Assembly: GCF_003119115.1 (NCBI RefSeq)
Contig: NZ_CP022364.1
Location: 1,874,001-1,938,000, forward strand
Reading direction: 5' to 3'
DNA: 64,000 bases
Source of the DNA: Azospirillum sp. TSH58
GTDB lineage: Bacteria; Pseudomonadota; Alphaproteobacteria; Azospirillales; Azospirillaceae
Position 1 is the first letter of the stretch; each line of letters starts with the position of its first letter. Under the pieces are notes generated by a model. That model did not search any database. It was not told the origin of the DNA and saw only the letters and a program-made list of their open reading frames with translations. Shown in pieces: positions 31,393 to 40,605 of the stretch. The translations under genes and the position numbers were made by a program.

Positions 31393-32736
31393 ATGGAATC
31401 GGACGGACGCTTCGGCGGCGGGGCGGGCCTGCGGGACGGCGGGGAGTTTTCCGCGGAGTCCGGCGGTGGGCCGCGCGCGCTCCCGGCCTTCCTCGCGGCG
31501 GGGCCCGCCGTGGCTCCGGAGGACCGCCCGCAGGCGGAGGCGCCGCCGGAGCAGCCGGCGCGGCTGCGCGGCGCGCTGAACCCGCTGCTGGCCGCCGCCG
31601 GGCCGCTGCTCGACCTCGCCGGGTCGCTGCGCGAACGCTCGGGGCACGAGAATCCGGAGGCCTTGCGCGACGTCATCCTCGCCGAGGTCCGCCGCTTCGA
31701 GGAGGAGGCCGCCGCCATCGGCGTCCCACCGGAGGAGGTGCGCGTCGCCCGCTTCGCCCTGTGCACCATGCTGGACGACGTGGTGCGGGCCACCCCCTGG
31801 GGGGCGCGCTGCCGCTGGGCGCGCGAGGGGCTGGCGGTGGTGGTCGATCCCGGCGCCGGCGGGCCGGACCGCTTCTTCGACCTGCTCGACACCATGCTGA
31901 GCGACCCGCGCCTGCACCGGCTGGAGCTGGAGCTGTTCTACGCCTGCCTGTCGCTGGGCTTCGAGGGCAAGTTCCGCGACAAGCCGCGCGGCGCCCATGA
32001 CCTCGCCCACCTGCGGGACGAGCTGTTCCGCGTGCTGCGCCGCCTGCGCGGCGAGCGGGAGCGCGCGCTGTCGCCGCAATGGCGCGGCGTCGCCGAACGC
32101 TTCCGCCCGCTGGGGCACGTCCTGCCGCCCTGGCTGGCCGCGGTGGCGGTGGCGACGCTGCTCGGCGGGCTGTTCCTGAACCTGTCCGCATCGCTGGGCG
32201 GCCGGGCGGACGCGGTGGTGGGCCGGCTGGGCGCGCTGCTCCCCGACCGGCCGCTGGAGCTGGTCCGCGCCGTCCCGCCGCCGCCGCCCAGCGCGGGTCC
32301 GGCGCTGGCCGTCCGGGTCACCGCTCTGCTCCAGCCGGAGATCCGCTCCGGCGCCGTGGCGGTGCTGGCCGGCGACGACGGGGCGCTGGTCATCCGCATC
32401 GAGGGGGCGGGCATGTTCGCCACCGGCAGCGACGCCATCCGCGCCCGCTACCGCGCGGTGGTCGACCGCGTCGGGCAGGCGCTGGGTCCCGAGGCCGGGC
32501 GCGTGGTGGTGGTCGCCCACACCGACGACCAGACCCCGCGCGGCGGCGGGCTGCCGACGCCGGAGGCGCTGACCGAGGCGCGGGCGGTGGCCGTTCTGAA
32601 GATCCTGGAGCGCACGCTGGGCGCCGAGCGCCTGACCGCCGAAGGGCGGGGCGAGCGCGAACCGCTGGCCCCCAACACCACGCCGGCCAACCGGGGCGCC
32701 AACCGGCGCGTCGATGTCCGCCTCTACCCCGAATAG
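31393..32736 (+). CDS. tssL: TssL/DotU-family protein with C-terminal OmpA domain
   Basis: A 447-aa type VI secretion membrane component. The cytoplasmic DotU domain (about 60-235) has RGALNPLLAAAGPLLDLAG and ARFALCTMLDDVVRATPWG, both typical. A single helix (about 246-268) leads to a periplasmic Pro linker and an OmpA-like peptidoglycan-binding domain (about 320-447; VVAHTDDQ, NRGANRRVDVRL). This is the evolved TssL-OmpA form that anchors the complex to the cell wall. It is followed after ten bases by the tssM-like gene. Confidence 0.9.
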   Translation: MESDGRFGGGAGLRDGGEFSAESGGGPRALPAFLAAGPAVAPEDRPQAEAPPEQPARLRGALNPLLAAAGPLLDLAGSLRERSGHENPEALRDVILAEVRRFEEEAAAIGVPPEEVRVARFALCTMLDDVVRATPWGARCRWAREGLAVVVDPGAGGPDRFFDLLDTMLSDPRLHRLELELFYACLSLGFEGKFRDKPRGAHDLAHLRDELFRVLRRLRGERERALSPQWRGVAERFRPLGHVLPPWLAAVAVATLLGGLFLNLSASLGGRADAVVGRLGALLPDRPLELVRAVPPPPPSAGPALAVRVTALLQPEIRSGAVAVLAGDDGALVIRIEGAGMFATGSDAIRARYRAVVDRVGQALGPEAGRVVVVAHTDDQTPRGGGLPTPEALTEARAVAVLKILERTLGAERLTAEGRGEREPLAPNTTPANRGANRRVDVRLYPE

Positions 32737-32746
32737 GCCGCGGTCC

Positions 32747-34777
32747 ATGAGCGAACCGTCCCCGCGCACCCGCCCCGACTCCCATTCCCACAACCGGGCC
32801 CACAACCGGGCCCACAACCGGGCCCGCAACCGGTCCCGCCACGCCGACCCGGCGATGGCGCCGCGCCTGCGCTGGTGGACCACGCTCGCGGTCGCCCTGT
32901 CGGTCGGGCTGCTCGGCTGGGCGGTGATGCCGCTGCTCGGGTTCGGCGGCCTGGCCCGCCTGCTGCCGGCGCTGTTCCTGCTCGGCCTGTGGTACGCGCT
33001 GAACCGGCACGAGGACGGCCGGCAGAGCGCCGCCAACGCCCGCTTCGTGGAGGCGCTGGCGGCGTCCCGCGATCCCGAGCTGAAGGCGTCGCTGGACGAG
33101 CTGGGCACGGTGCGCGAGCGGCTGGACGCGGTGATCGACCGGCTGAAGACGCAGCGCTTCGGCGCGCGCTGGGGCGGCCAGTATCTCTACCAGCTTCCCT
33201 GGTATCTGGTGATCGGCGCCCCCGGCTCGGGCAAGACCACCGCGCTGGCCAACGCCCGGCTGGGCGCGGCGCTGGGCGGCGGGCTGGACGGCATGCCGGT
33301 GCAGAATCTGGGCGGCACCCGCAATTGCGACTGGTGGTTCACCGACGAGGCGGTGCTGATCGACACGGCCGGCCGCTACACCACCCAGGACAGCCGCCGG
33401 GCCATCGACGGGCGCGTCTGGTCCGGCCTGCTCGACCTGCTGAAGGAGCACCGCCCGCGCCAGCCGGTGAACGGCGTTCTGCTGACCATCAGCCTGACCG
33501 ACCTCGCCGGGTGGAGCGACGCGGAGCGGCACAACCACGCCATCACCATCCGCCAGCGGCTGGGCGAGCTGCGCGCCCATCTCGGCATCCGCGTGCCGGT
33601 CTATCTGCTGTGCACCAAGGCCGACCTCGTGGACGGCTTCACCACCTATTTCGACCCGCTGGACCGGGCGGAGCGCGCCCAGATCTGGGGCATCACCTTC
33701 CCGGTGGAAGATGTGCCGCCCGGCCCGCTGGCCAGCTTCCACGCGCAATACGCGGCCCTGCTGCGCCGGCTGGAGGAGCGGCTTCCCGAGCGGCTGCACC
33801 AGGAGCCGGACATCCAGCGGCGCGGCGACGCCTTCGCCTTCCCGCTGCGCATGGCGGCGTTCGAGGCGGCGCTGGCCGACCTCGTCGACACCGCCTTCAC
33901 CGCCGAGGCGGAGGAGGCGGTGCCGCTGCTGCGCGGCATCTACCTGACCAGCGCCACCCAGCCCGGCGCCTCTGCGGAATCGCCGGCCCAGACCTTCTTC
34001 CTGGAACGGCTGCTGCCCGAGGTGGTCTTCCCTGAGGCCAACATGGTCGGGGTGGACCGCGCGCTGGAGCGGGCGCGGCGGCGGCGCCACGTCTGGGCGC
34101 TGGGCGGGACCGCGGCGGCGGGCCTGCTGCTCGGGCTGGCCGGGCTGAGCAGCCACCGCGCCAACGAGGCGCTGCTGGCGCGGGCGGAGGCCGCCGTGGC
34201 GGTGGCGGAGGAGCGGCTGCGCGTCCTCGACACCCCGCCGCGCTCGCTGACGCGGGTGGAGGATTCCGATTTCCTGGCCGTGCTGCCGGCGCTCGACGCG
34301 CTGCGCGCGCTGCCGGCCGGCTGGACCGAGCGGGCGGAGCGGCGGGCGTCCCTGCTCGGCTTCGGCCTGTCGCAGGGGGAGCGCGTCGGCCTTCCCGCCG
34401 AGGACGTCTACCGGCGCGCTCTGCGCAGCGTGTTCCTGTCGCGCATCGTGCTGCGGCTGGAGGAGCAGCTCCGCACCGGCTGGGCGCGGCCCGACCTGCT
34501 GCGGCAGAGCCTGCGCGCCTACGCGATGATCGGCGGGCGGGAGCCGCTGGACCCGGCGGTTCTGGCCGAATGGCTGGCCGCCGACTGGCAGCGCACGCTC
34601 CCCGGCCCGGCCCACGAGGCGGAGCGCCGGGCGCTCGGCGACCATCTGGCCGCGCTGGTCGAGGCCGGCTTCGCCCCGGTGCCGCCGGACGAGGCGCTGG
34701 TGTCCCGCGTCCTCGACGTGCTGGGCCAGCCGGCCGCTCCGATGCCCCGCGTTCCCAACAACGGCGGGGCGGGCTGA
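32747..34777 (+). CDS. tssM: Short TssM/IcmF-family protein, periplasmic part truncated
   Basis: A 676-aa homologue of the type VI inner-membrane protein TssM, which normally exceeds 1100 residues. Two helices (about 43-83) are followed by a cytoplasmic NTPase domain with Walker A GAPGSGKTT (157-165) and VLIDTAGRYT. A third helix lies at about 449-467. Only about 209 periplasmic residues remain; the C-terminal domains that contact TssJ are missing. No remnant lies downstream: the stop overlaps tagF (TGATG). A 12-bp repeat encodes HNRA copies near residue 16. Confidence 0.88.
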   Translation: MSEPSPRTRPDSHSHNRAHNRAHNRARNRSRHADPAMAPRLRWWTTLAVALSVGLLGWAVMPLLGFGGLARLLPALFLLGLWYALNRHEDGRQSAANARFVEALAASRDPELKASLDELGTVRERLDAVIDRLKTQRFGARWGGQYLYQLPWYLVIGAPGSGKTTALANARLGAALGGGLDGMPVQNLGGTRNCDWWFTDEAVLIDTAGRYTTQDSRRAIDGRVWSGLLDLLKEHRPRQPVNGVLLTISLTDLAGWSDAERHNHAITIRQRLGELRAHLGIRVPVYLLCTKADLVDGFTTYFDPLDRAERAQIWGITFPVEDVPPGPLASFHAQYAALLRRLEERLPERLHQEPDIQRRGDAFAFPLRMAAFEAALADLVDTAFTAEAEEAVPLLRGIYLTSATQPGASAESPAQTFFLERLLPEVVFPEANMVGVDRALERARRRRHVWALGGTAAAGLLLGLAGLSSHRANEALLARAEAAVAVAEERLRVLDTPPRSLTRVEDSDFLAVLPALDALRALPAGWTERAERRASLLGFGLSQGERVGLPAEDVYRRALRSVFLSRIVLRLEEQLRTGWARPDLLRQSLRAYAMIGGREPLDPAVLAEWLAADWQRTLPGPAHEAERRALGDHLAALVEAGFAPVPPDEALVSRVLDVLGQPAAPMPRVPNNGGAG

Positions 34778-35421
34778 TGAGCCCCGGTTTCGCGGTGGGC
34801 TTCCACGGGAAGGTGCCGGCGCGCGGCGATTTCGTGGGCTACGGCCTGCCGCGCGGCGTGCTGCTTCCCTGGGACGCCTGGCTGACGGAGGTCCTGGACG
34901 CGGCGGTGCGCCAGCTCGGCTCGCCCTGGGAGCGGCTGTTCCAGTCGGCCCCGGTCTGGCGCTTCGCCCTGTCGCCCGGCCTGTGCGGGGAGCCGCCGCT
35001 GGCCGGCATCATGATGCCCAGCGCCGACCGGGTGGGGCGGCAGTACCCCTTCACCATCGTCGGCACGCTGCCCTACGGCACCGACCTCGCGGTGGTGCCG
35101 GTGGCCTGCCTGCATTGGTTCACCCGCGCCGAATCCATCGCCGCCGACGCCTGCCGCGCCGGGGCCGACGTGGACGCGCTGCCGGCCCGCATGGCGATCC
35201 TGGGCCGCCCGGAACCCAACGGGGCCGACCCCACGGTCGCCACGGTGGTCGAGGAGCGGGTCGGCCCGCTGCCGCCCCGCGCCAGCCTGTGGTGGAGCCG
35301 CGGCGGCGGGCGGGTTCCGCCCTCGGTGCTGACCTGCTGCGGCCTGCCGCGCTCGACCCGCGCCGCCGCCTTCATCGATGGCGCCTGGGAGCGGCGGGGC
35401 TGGGACGATCTCGACGGGTAG
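34777..35421 (+). CDS. tagF: TagF (ImpM) type VI-associated protein
   Basis: A 214-aa protein of the TagF family, which represses type VI secretion post-translationally and is often linked to PpkA/PppA signalling. Family features: GFHGKVPARGDFVGYGLP at the start, LPWDAWL, GIMMPSADRVGRQYPF, and a late WWSRGG. ATG overlaps the tssM-like stop. No kinase, phosphatase or Fha gene is nearby. Confidence 0.9.
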   Translation: MSPGFAVGFHGKVPARGDFVGYGLPRGVLLPWDAWLTEVLDAAVRQLGSPWERLFQSAPVWRFALSPGLCGEPPLAGIMMPSADRVGRQYPFTIVGTLPYGTDLAVVPVACLHWFTRAESIAADACRAGADVDALPARMAILGRPEPNGADPTVATVVEERVGPLPPRASLWWSRGGGRVPPSVLTCCGLPRSTRAAAFIDGAWERRGWDDLDG

Positions 35422-35436
35422 GGGGCGGAGGAAAGC

Positions 35437-36177
35437 CTATCCTCCCAGATTGACGATCTCCACCCGCCGGTTCTCCGCGGCCTTCGGCTTTTTGGGCAGC
35501 AGCGGTTCCCGCGCGCCCATCCCGGCGGTGTCCAGCCGGTCGCGGCGCACGCCGTGCCGTTCCGCCAGATAATCCGCCACCGCCTCGGCCCGGCGCTGCG
35601 ACAGCGTGAGGTTGGCGGCGTCGCCGCCCACCGCGTCGGTGTGGCCGACGATGCGGAAGCGGGCGGTGGCCGCCTCCGGCGCCGTCATCACCGCGCCGAT
35701 GCGGTCGAGCACCGCCCGCGATTCCGGGCGGATGCGCGCCGAGTTGAAGTCGAAGCCGATCCGGAAGGCGGCGCGCAGCCCGGCCTTCAGCGCCGCGACG
35801 GGCGGGTCCGGCGGCGGTCCCGGCAGGGCGGGCACCGCCACCGGGGCGGGGGCCGATGCGGGAGCCGGGGCCGAGGGCGATGCTGGGGGCGATGCCGGGG
35901 GCGATGCCGGGGGCGATGCCGCCGCGACGGGCGGGGGCGGCGGGCGCTTCATCACGATGGGCGGGCAGCCGGGCCCGGCGGCGCCGAACAGGGCGGCCTG
36001 GATCTCGCACTCGCTGGGGTTGGGGCCGAGCGGGACGGCGGGCGGGGGCGCCGATTGCGCCAGGGCCGGACCCGCGGAAAGGGCCAGCCCGCCCCCCAAA
36101 AGCCCGCCCCCCAAAAGCCCGCCCCCCAAAAGCCCGAACGCCAAAACCCCGATTGTTGGGAACATCCGCATTTGCAT
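35437..36177 (-). CDS. Exported OmpA-family peptidoglycan-binding protein
   Basis: A 246-aa protein. A long signal peptide with LLGGG repeats and cleavage near GPALAQ is followed by a Pro/Ala/Ser linker with SPPA repeats (about 85-110). The OmpA-like domain (about 128-246) has FDFNSARIRPES, GHTDAVG, LSQRRAEAVADYL and ENRRVEI. No lipobox is seen. It converges with tagF, 15 bases apart, and may cooperate with the TssL-OmpA protein at the cell wall. Repeats: 12 bp at 35877-35920 and 15 bp at 36091-36150. Confidence 0.85.
   Translation of the reverse strand: MQMRMFPTIGVLAFGLLGGGLLGGGLLGGGLALSAGPALAQSAPPPAVPLGPNPSECEIQAALFGAAGPGCPPIVMKRPPPPPVAAASPPASPPASPPASPSAPAPASAPAPVAVPALPGPPPDPPVAALKAGLRAAFRIGFDFNSARIRPESRAVLDRIGAVMTAPEAATARFRIVGHTDAVGGDAANLTLSQRRAEAVADYLAERHGVRRDRLDTAGMGAREPLLPKKPKAAENRRVEIVNLGG
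36091..36150. repeat. 15-bp tandem repeat in signal-peptide region
   Basis: Three exact copies of GCCCCCCAAAAGCCC (36091-36135) and a degenerate fourth. They encode LLGGG copies in the hydrophobic core of the OmpA-like protein signal peptide. Copy-number change would lengthen or shorten the export signal in five-residue steps. Confidence 0.95.
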
Positions 36178-36293
36178 GCCCGCATTGTCCCAGGCTTGGG
36201 GGCGGGCCGTCAAATTCCGCGTGGAACAGTCGTGCGTGCCTCTGTACGATCCCGGTCCGATCTTTCGTTTGCGGTATGCGGGAGGAAACAAGA

Positions 36294-37331
36294 ATGAAGT
36301 CGATGAAGGCGCTGTTCGCCGGTCTGGCGCTGGCCGCCATGGTTCTGCCGGGCGTGGTCGCCAGCGGCGCCGCGGCGGCGGACTACAAGGCCGAATACAA
36401 GCTGTCCACCGTGCTGGGCAAGCCGTTCCCCTGGGGCATCGGCGGCGACCGCTGGGCCGAGCTGGTCAAGGAGAAGACCAACGGGCGCATCAATGTGAAG
36501 ATGTATCCCGGCTCCGCCCTGGTGAACGGCGACCAGACCAAGGAATTCACCGCGCTGCGCCAGGGCGTGATCGACATGGCGGTGGGCTCGACCATCAACT
36601 GGTCGCCGCAGGTGAAGGAGCTGAACCTCTTCTCGCTGCCCTTCCTGATGCCCGACCACAAGGCGATGGACGCGCTGACCCAGGGACCGGTCGGCAAGCA
36701 GCTGTTCGACCTGCTCGCCACCAAGGACGTGGTGCCGCTGGCCTGGGGCGAGAACGGCTTCCGCGAGGTCTCCAACTCCAAGCACGCCATCACCAAGCCG
36801 GAGGACCTGAAGGGCCTGAAGATCCGCGTCGTCGGCTCGCCGCTCTACCTCGACACCTTCACCGCGCTGGGCGCCAACCCGACGCAGATGAGCTGGGCCG
36901 ACGCGCAGCCCGCCCTGTCCACCGGCGCCGTCGACGGGCAGGAGAACCCCGTCGCGGTCTTCACCGCCGCCAAGCTGCCGACGCTCGGCCAGAAGCACCT
37001 GACCCTGTGGGGTTACGTCGCCGACCCGCTGATCTTCGTGGTCAACAAGGAGGTCTGGAACAGCTGGTCCAAGGAGGATCAGGAGGCGGTGCGCGCCGCC
37101 GCCGTCCAGGCCGCCGCGGAGGAGGTCGCCATCGCCCGCAAGGGCATCACCGCCCAGGACGACAGCCTGCTGAAGGAATTGGCCGGCCAGGGCGTGGCGG
37201 TCGTGCAACTGACGCCCGAGCAGCAGAAGGCCTTCCAGTCCGCCACCCGCGCCGTCTACGACAAGTGGGCCAAGACCATCGGCCCCGACCTCGTGAAGGC
37301 CGCCGAGACCTCGGTCGCCGGCCGCCAGTAA
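36294..37331 (+). CDS. dctP: TRAP transporter substrate-binding protein
   Basis: Periplasmic binding protein of a tripartite ATP-independent transporter for organic acids (345 aa). A signal peptide ending ASGAAA-AD precedes the DctP fold: GRINVKMYPGSALVNG, FTALRQGVIDM, LKIRVVGSPLYLDTF and GAVDGQENP. The Arg in KIRVV is the usual carboxylate-binding residue. GGGAGGAAA precedes ATG 36294. First gene of dctPQM. Confidence 0.94.
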   Translation: MKSMKALFAGLALAAMVLPGVVASGAAAADYKAEYKLSTVLGKPFPWGIGGDRWAELVKEKTNGRINVKMYPGSALVNGDQTKEFTALRQGVIDMAVGSTINWSPQVKELNLFSLPFLMPDHKAMDALTQGPVGKQLFDLLATKDVVPLAWGENGFREVSNSKHAITKPEDLKGLKIRVVGSPLYLDTFTALGANPTQMSWADAQPALSTGAVDGQENPVAVFTAAKLPTLGQKHLTLWGYVADPLIFVVNKEVWNSWSKEDQEAVRAAAVQAAAEEVAIARKGITAQDDSLLKELAGQGVAVVQLTPEQQKAFQSATRAVYDKWAKTIGPDLVKAAETSVAGRQ

Positions 37332-37436
37332 GCCCGCCCGGCGCCCGTCCGCTCCCGCTCCGGCGGCGGGCGGACGGGCGCCCGTTCCTTCCCCAGTCCG
37401 CTCCGGCCCGCCCGTCCCCGTCCAGAGACCCCGCTC

Positions 37437-37943
37437 ATGACCGAAGACCCCGAACTGACGCGGCGCGAAGAGCCGCGCCCGCGCGTTCCCATCCGGATCG
37501 AGGAGGCGCTGGCGGCGCTGGCCATCGCGGCGATGGGGGCGATCACCTTCGCCAACGTGATCACGCGCTATCTGACCAACATCTCGCTCGCCTTCACGGA
37601 GGAATACGCCATCGCCCTGATGGTGGTGATGACCATGCTCGGCGCCTCGGTCGCGGTCGTGCGCAACCATCACATCCGCATCACCTATTTCGTGGACCGG
37701 CTGCGCCCGGTCATGCGCCGCCGGGCCGAGCTGTTCGCCATCGCCATCACGGCGCTGGTCTTCCTGGGGCTGGCCGTCTACGGCTCGCGGATGGTCTGGG
37801 ACGAGTACCGGTTCGAGGAGACGTCGCCCGGCCTGGGCGTGCCGCAGTGGATCTACTCGATCTGGCTGCCGGTCCTGTCGGTGGTCATCGTGCTGCGGGC
37901 GCTGGGCCGCGGCATCCGCGTCGCGCGGGGGGACGAGCAATGA
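37437..37943 (+). CDS. dctQ: TRAP transporter small permease
   Basis: A 168-aa membrane protein with four helices (about 26-46, 58-78, 100-120, 140-160) and the family EEYAIALMVVMTMLGASVAVV stretch split around the second helix. It joins DctM to form the Na+-driven permease. It lies 105 bases after dctP and overlaps dctM by four bases. Confidence 0.93.
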   Translation: MTEDPELTRREEPRPRVPIRIEEALAALAIAAMGAITFANVITRYLTNISLAFTEEYAIALMVVMTMLGASVAVVRNHHIRITYFVDRLRPVMRRRAELFAIAITALVFLGLAVYGSRMVWDEYRFEETSPGLGVPQWIYSIWLPVLSVVIVLRALGRGIRVARGDEQ

Positions 37944-39226
37944 CCACCGCGCTGCTGTTCGGCGGATTCTTCGCGCTGCTGATTGCCGGTGTGCCCATCG
38001 GCGCGGCGCTGGCGCTGGCCGGGGCCGTGGTGATCGGCGTCGCCGGCCTCGGCATCATGTCGCTGCCCACCACCGTCTACACCGGCATGGCGAAGTACCC
38101 GCTGCTCGCCATCCCCATGTTCGTCCTGACCGGCCTGATCTTCGAGCGGTCGGGCGTGGCGGAGCGGCTGGTGAAGTTCGCGCTGGCCGTGATCGGCAAG
38201 CGGCAGGGCGCCCTGCCGGCGGTCGCCATCATCGTGGCGATGTTCATGGGCGGCATTTCCGGCTCCGGCCCGGCGACCTCCGCCGCGGTGGGGGCGGTGA
38301 TGACCGCGGCCATGCTGCGCGAGGGCTACCCGCGCGCCTTCACCGCCAGCGTCATCGGCGCGGCGGCGGCGACCGACATCCTGATCCCGCCCTCCATCGC
38401 CTTCATCATCTACAGCGTGATGGTGCCGCAGGCCTCGGTGCCCGCCCTGTTCGCGGCGGGCATGATCCCCGGCATCCTGGCCGGTCTGGCCCTGGTCATC
38501 CCGGCGGTCTGGATGTCGCGGCGCAACGGCTTCGGCGAGGTCGCGCGGGAAGGCGAGAAGCGCCCGTCGATCTGGAAGGCCTTCAAGGAGGCGATCTGGG
38601 GCCTGATGGCGCCGGTGGTCATCCTGGGCGGCATGCGCGCCGGCCTGTTCACCCCGACCGAGGCGGCGGTGGTGGCCGCGGTCTACGGCCTGTTCGTCGG
38701 CTTCTTCATCTACCGGACGCTGACCCTGCGCACGGTCTACGACGTGCTGGTGGAGTCGGCGGAGATCTCCGCGATCATCCTGATGGTGGTGGCCCTGGCC
38801 GGCGTCTTCGCCTGGGCGACCGGGACGCTGGGCGTCATCGACCCCATCGCCCGGGGGATCGTCGATCTCGGCATCGGGCAGTACGGCGTTCTCGCCCTGC
38901 TGATCGCGGCGCTGGTGGTGATCGGGATGTTCCTGGACGGGGTGTCCACCTTCCTGATCCTGCTGCCGATCCTGGTGCCCATCGCCAACCACTTCAATTG
39001 GGACCTGGTGTGGTTCGGCGTGATCCTGACCATGAAGCTGGCCATCGGCCAGTTCTCGCCGCCGATGGCCGTCAACCTGATGGTCACCTGCAAGATCGCC
39101 GGCACCACCATGGAGGCGACGGTGCGCTGGGTCGGCTGGCTGATCCTGGCCATGTTCCTGGCGCTGGCCGCGGTGGTGGTCTTCCCCGGTCTGGCGCTCT
39201 GGCTGCCGCGCAGCCTGGGCTACTGA
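37940..39226 (+). CDS. dctM: TRAP transporter large permease
   Basis: A 428-aa membrane protein with 11-12 helices and DctM hallmarks: GMAKYPLLAIPMFVLTG, GGISGSGPATSAAVG, ATDILIPPSIAFI, and the late FLDGVSTFLILLPI. ATG overlaps the dctQ stop (ATGA). The transported substrate is not predictable from this. Confidence 0.95.
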   Translation: MTTALLFGGFFALLIAGVPIGAALALAGAVVIGVAGLGIMSLPTTVYTGMAKYPLLAIPMFVLTGLIFERSGVAERLVKFALAVIGKRQGALPAVAIIVAMFMGGISGSGPATSAAVGAVMTAAMLREGYPRAFTASVIGAAAATDILIPPSIAFIIYSVMVPQASVPALFAAGMIPGILAGLALVIPAVWMSRRNGFGEVAREGEKRPSIWKAFKEAIWGLMAPVVILGGMRAGLFTPTEAAVVAAVYGLFVGFFIYRTLTLRTVYDVLVESAEISAIILMVVALAGVFAWATGTLGVIDPIARGIVDLGIGQYGVLALLIAALVVIGMFLDGVSTFLILLPILVPIANHFNWDLVWFGVILTMKLAIGQFSPPMAVNLMVTCKIAGTTMEATVRWVGWLILAMFLALAAVVVFPGLALWLPRSLGY

Positions 39227-39237
39227 GCGTGACGGAC

Positions 39238-39262
39238 GCGGGGGCGCCTTCTGCGTCCCCGC
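39238..39262. terminator. Possible terminator between convergent dctM and eamA
   Basis: A 10-bp stem, GCGGGGGCGC (39238-39247) with GCGTCCCCGC (39253-39262), one G-T pair, five-base loop. There is no clear T run on the plus strand, so terminator function is tentative. Confidence 0.4.
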
Positions 39263-39263
39263 C

Positions 39264-40175
39264 TCAGCCTTTCCGGCGGGTCGCCAACAGGATGCCCGCC
39301 GCGATCAGGCCGATGCCGGCGGCGTGGTAGAGGTGGGGCTGCTCGCCGAGGAACAGGATGGCGAGAATGCTCCCGAACACCGGCATCAGATGGATGCACA
39401 TCCCCGCCGTGTTGGCGCCGACCAGGGCCACGGCGCGGTTGAAGCAGAGATAGGCGGCGATCGACGGGAACAACGCCACGTAGGCGACCGCCCCCAGCGC
39501 CGTCGGGGTGATCGGCATGGGGTTTCCGCCGATGCTTTCCCACAGGTAGAAGGGCAGCAGCATCGCCGCCCCGCCCGCGAAGGTGACGGCGATGAAGCTG
39601 AGGCCGTGCACCGTCGGGCGGCGGCGCAGCAGGGCGGTGTAGGCGGCGTAGCCGAGCACCGCCGCCAGCACCCACAAATCCCCGGCGTTGAGCTGCAGCC
39701 CGATCAGCACCGCCGGGTCGCCCCGCGCGATCAGCGTCAGGGCGCCGGCCAGCGACACGGCGATGCCCACCCCTTGCAGCGGGGTCACGCGGTCGCCGAA
39801 CAGGGCCAGGCTCATCAGCACGATCAGCACCGGCATGGAGGACTGCATCATCACCGCGTTCAGCGCCGTGGTGGTGTGCAGCCCGACATAGAGGAAGGTG
39901 TTGAAGACGGCGATGCCCAGCGCCGACAGCAGCAGCACGACCGGCCATTGGGCGGCCAGCGCCCGCGCGTCGTGCCGCAGGTGCCGCCACGCGAAGGGCA
40001 GCACCAGCAGCATTCCCAGCGTCCAGCGCCAGAAGGCCAGCCCGACCGGCGGGACCTCGCCCGACACCGCGCGGCCCAGGACGGCGTTGCTGGCCCAGAA
40101 CAGCGGCGGCAACATCATCAGGAGCCACGCCTGATCGAACAGACGGCGGCGGACGGGACTGGCGTTTTCGCTCAC
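39264..40175 (-). CDS. EamA/DMT-family transporter
   Basis: A 303-aa protein with ten helices in two EamA repeats (LFWASNAVLGRAVSGEVPPV; LYVGLHTTTALNAVMMQSSM; VALVGANTAGMCIHLMPVFG). Probably a small-molecule exporter; the substrate is unknown. The start is GTG 40175. It converges with the TRAP operon. Confidence 0.9.
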   Translation of the reverse strand: MSENASPVRRRLFDQAWLLMMLPPLFWASNAVLGRAVSGEVPPVGLAFWRWTLGMLLVLPFAWRHLRHDARALAAQWPVVLLLSALGIAVFNTFLYVGLHTTTALNAVMMQSSMPVLIVLMSLALFGDRVTPLQGVGIAVSLAGALTLIARGDPAVLIGLQLNAGDLWVLAAVLGYAAYTALLRRRPTVHGLSFIAVTFAGGAAMLLPFYLWESIGGNPMPITPTALGAVAYVALFPSIAAYLCFNRAVALVGANTAGMCIHLMPVFGSILAILFLGEQPHLYHAAGIGLIAAGILLATRRKG

Positions 40176-40221
40176 GGCTGGCGACTCATCGGTCTGGACG
40201 CGTCAAGGGAGGTTCCGCGGC

Positions 40222-40605
40222 TCAGCCGCGGCGGCGCGGGGAGGCGAAGGGCGAAAGCGGTCCATCGCCACGCGGACCGTCACCGCGCGGGCCATCCGAC
40301 CGGAAGCTCTCGCTGCGGGAGAAACCCTCGCGGCGCGGGCGGTCGCCACGGGGACCATCACCACGGGGGCCGCGCCCCTCGCCACGGGGACCGTCGCCGC
40401 GGCCTTCGCGCGGCGGCTTCGGCGGCTGGCGCATCTCCACCTCCAGCTCGGCGATGCGCTTCATCAGCGCTTCACGGATCGCCGGGGCCGCGTGGGACTT
40501 CAGGGTGGCGAGCTGCTCCTTCAACTGCTGGAGCTGAAGCTGCTTCTGCTCCCGCGTGCGCTTGATGGCGACGTTGTCGGAATGCTGGCCGTCGAAGGCG
40601 CGCAT
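40222..40605 (-). CDS. Small coiled-coil protein with RGD/RG-rich tail
   Basis: 127 aa. Residues 15-58 form a Gln/Leu-rich helix or coiled coil (REQKQLQLQQLKEQLATLK). From about residue 60 the chain is Arg/Gly/Asp/Pro-rich with GPRGDGPRGD-type repeats. ATG 40605 has GAGG eight bases upstream; a frame continuing to 40764 is rejected. The basic RG tail suggests RNA binding. Function unknown. Confidence 0.65.
   Translation of the reverse strand: MRAFDGQHSDNVAIKRTREQKQLQLQQLKEQLATLKSHAAPAIREALMKRIAELEVEMRQPPKPPREGRGDGPRGEGRGPRGDGPRGDRPRREGFSRSESFRSDGPRGDGPRGDGPLSPFASPRRRG

Noticed and set aside
30600..36200. Mobile genetic element carrying the type VI-like genes
   Set aside because: No integrase, transposase, tRNA target or direct-repeat ends, and base composition matches the rest of the window.
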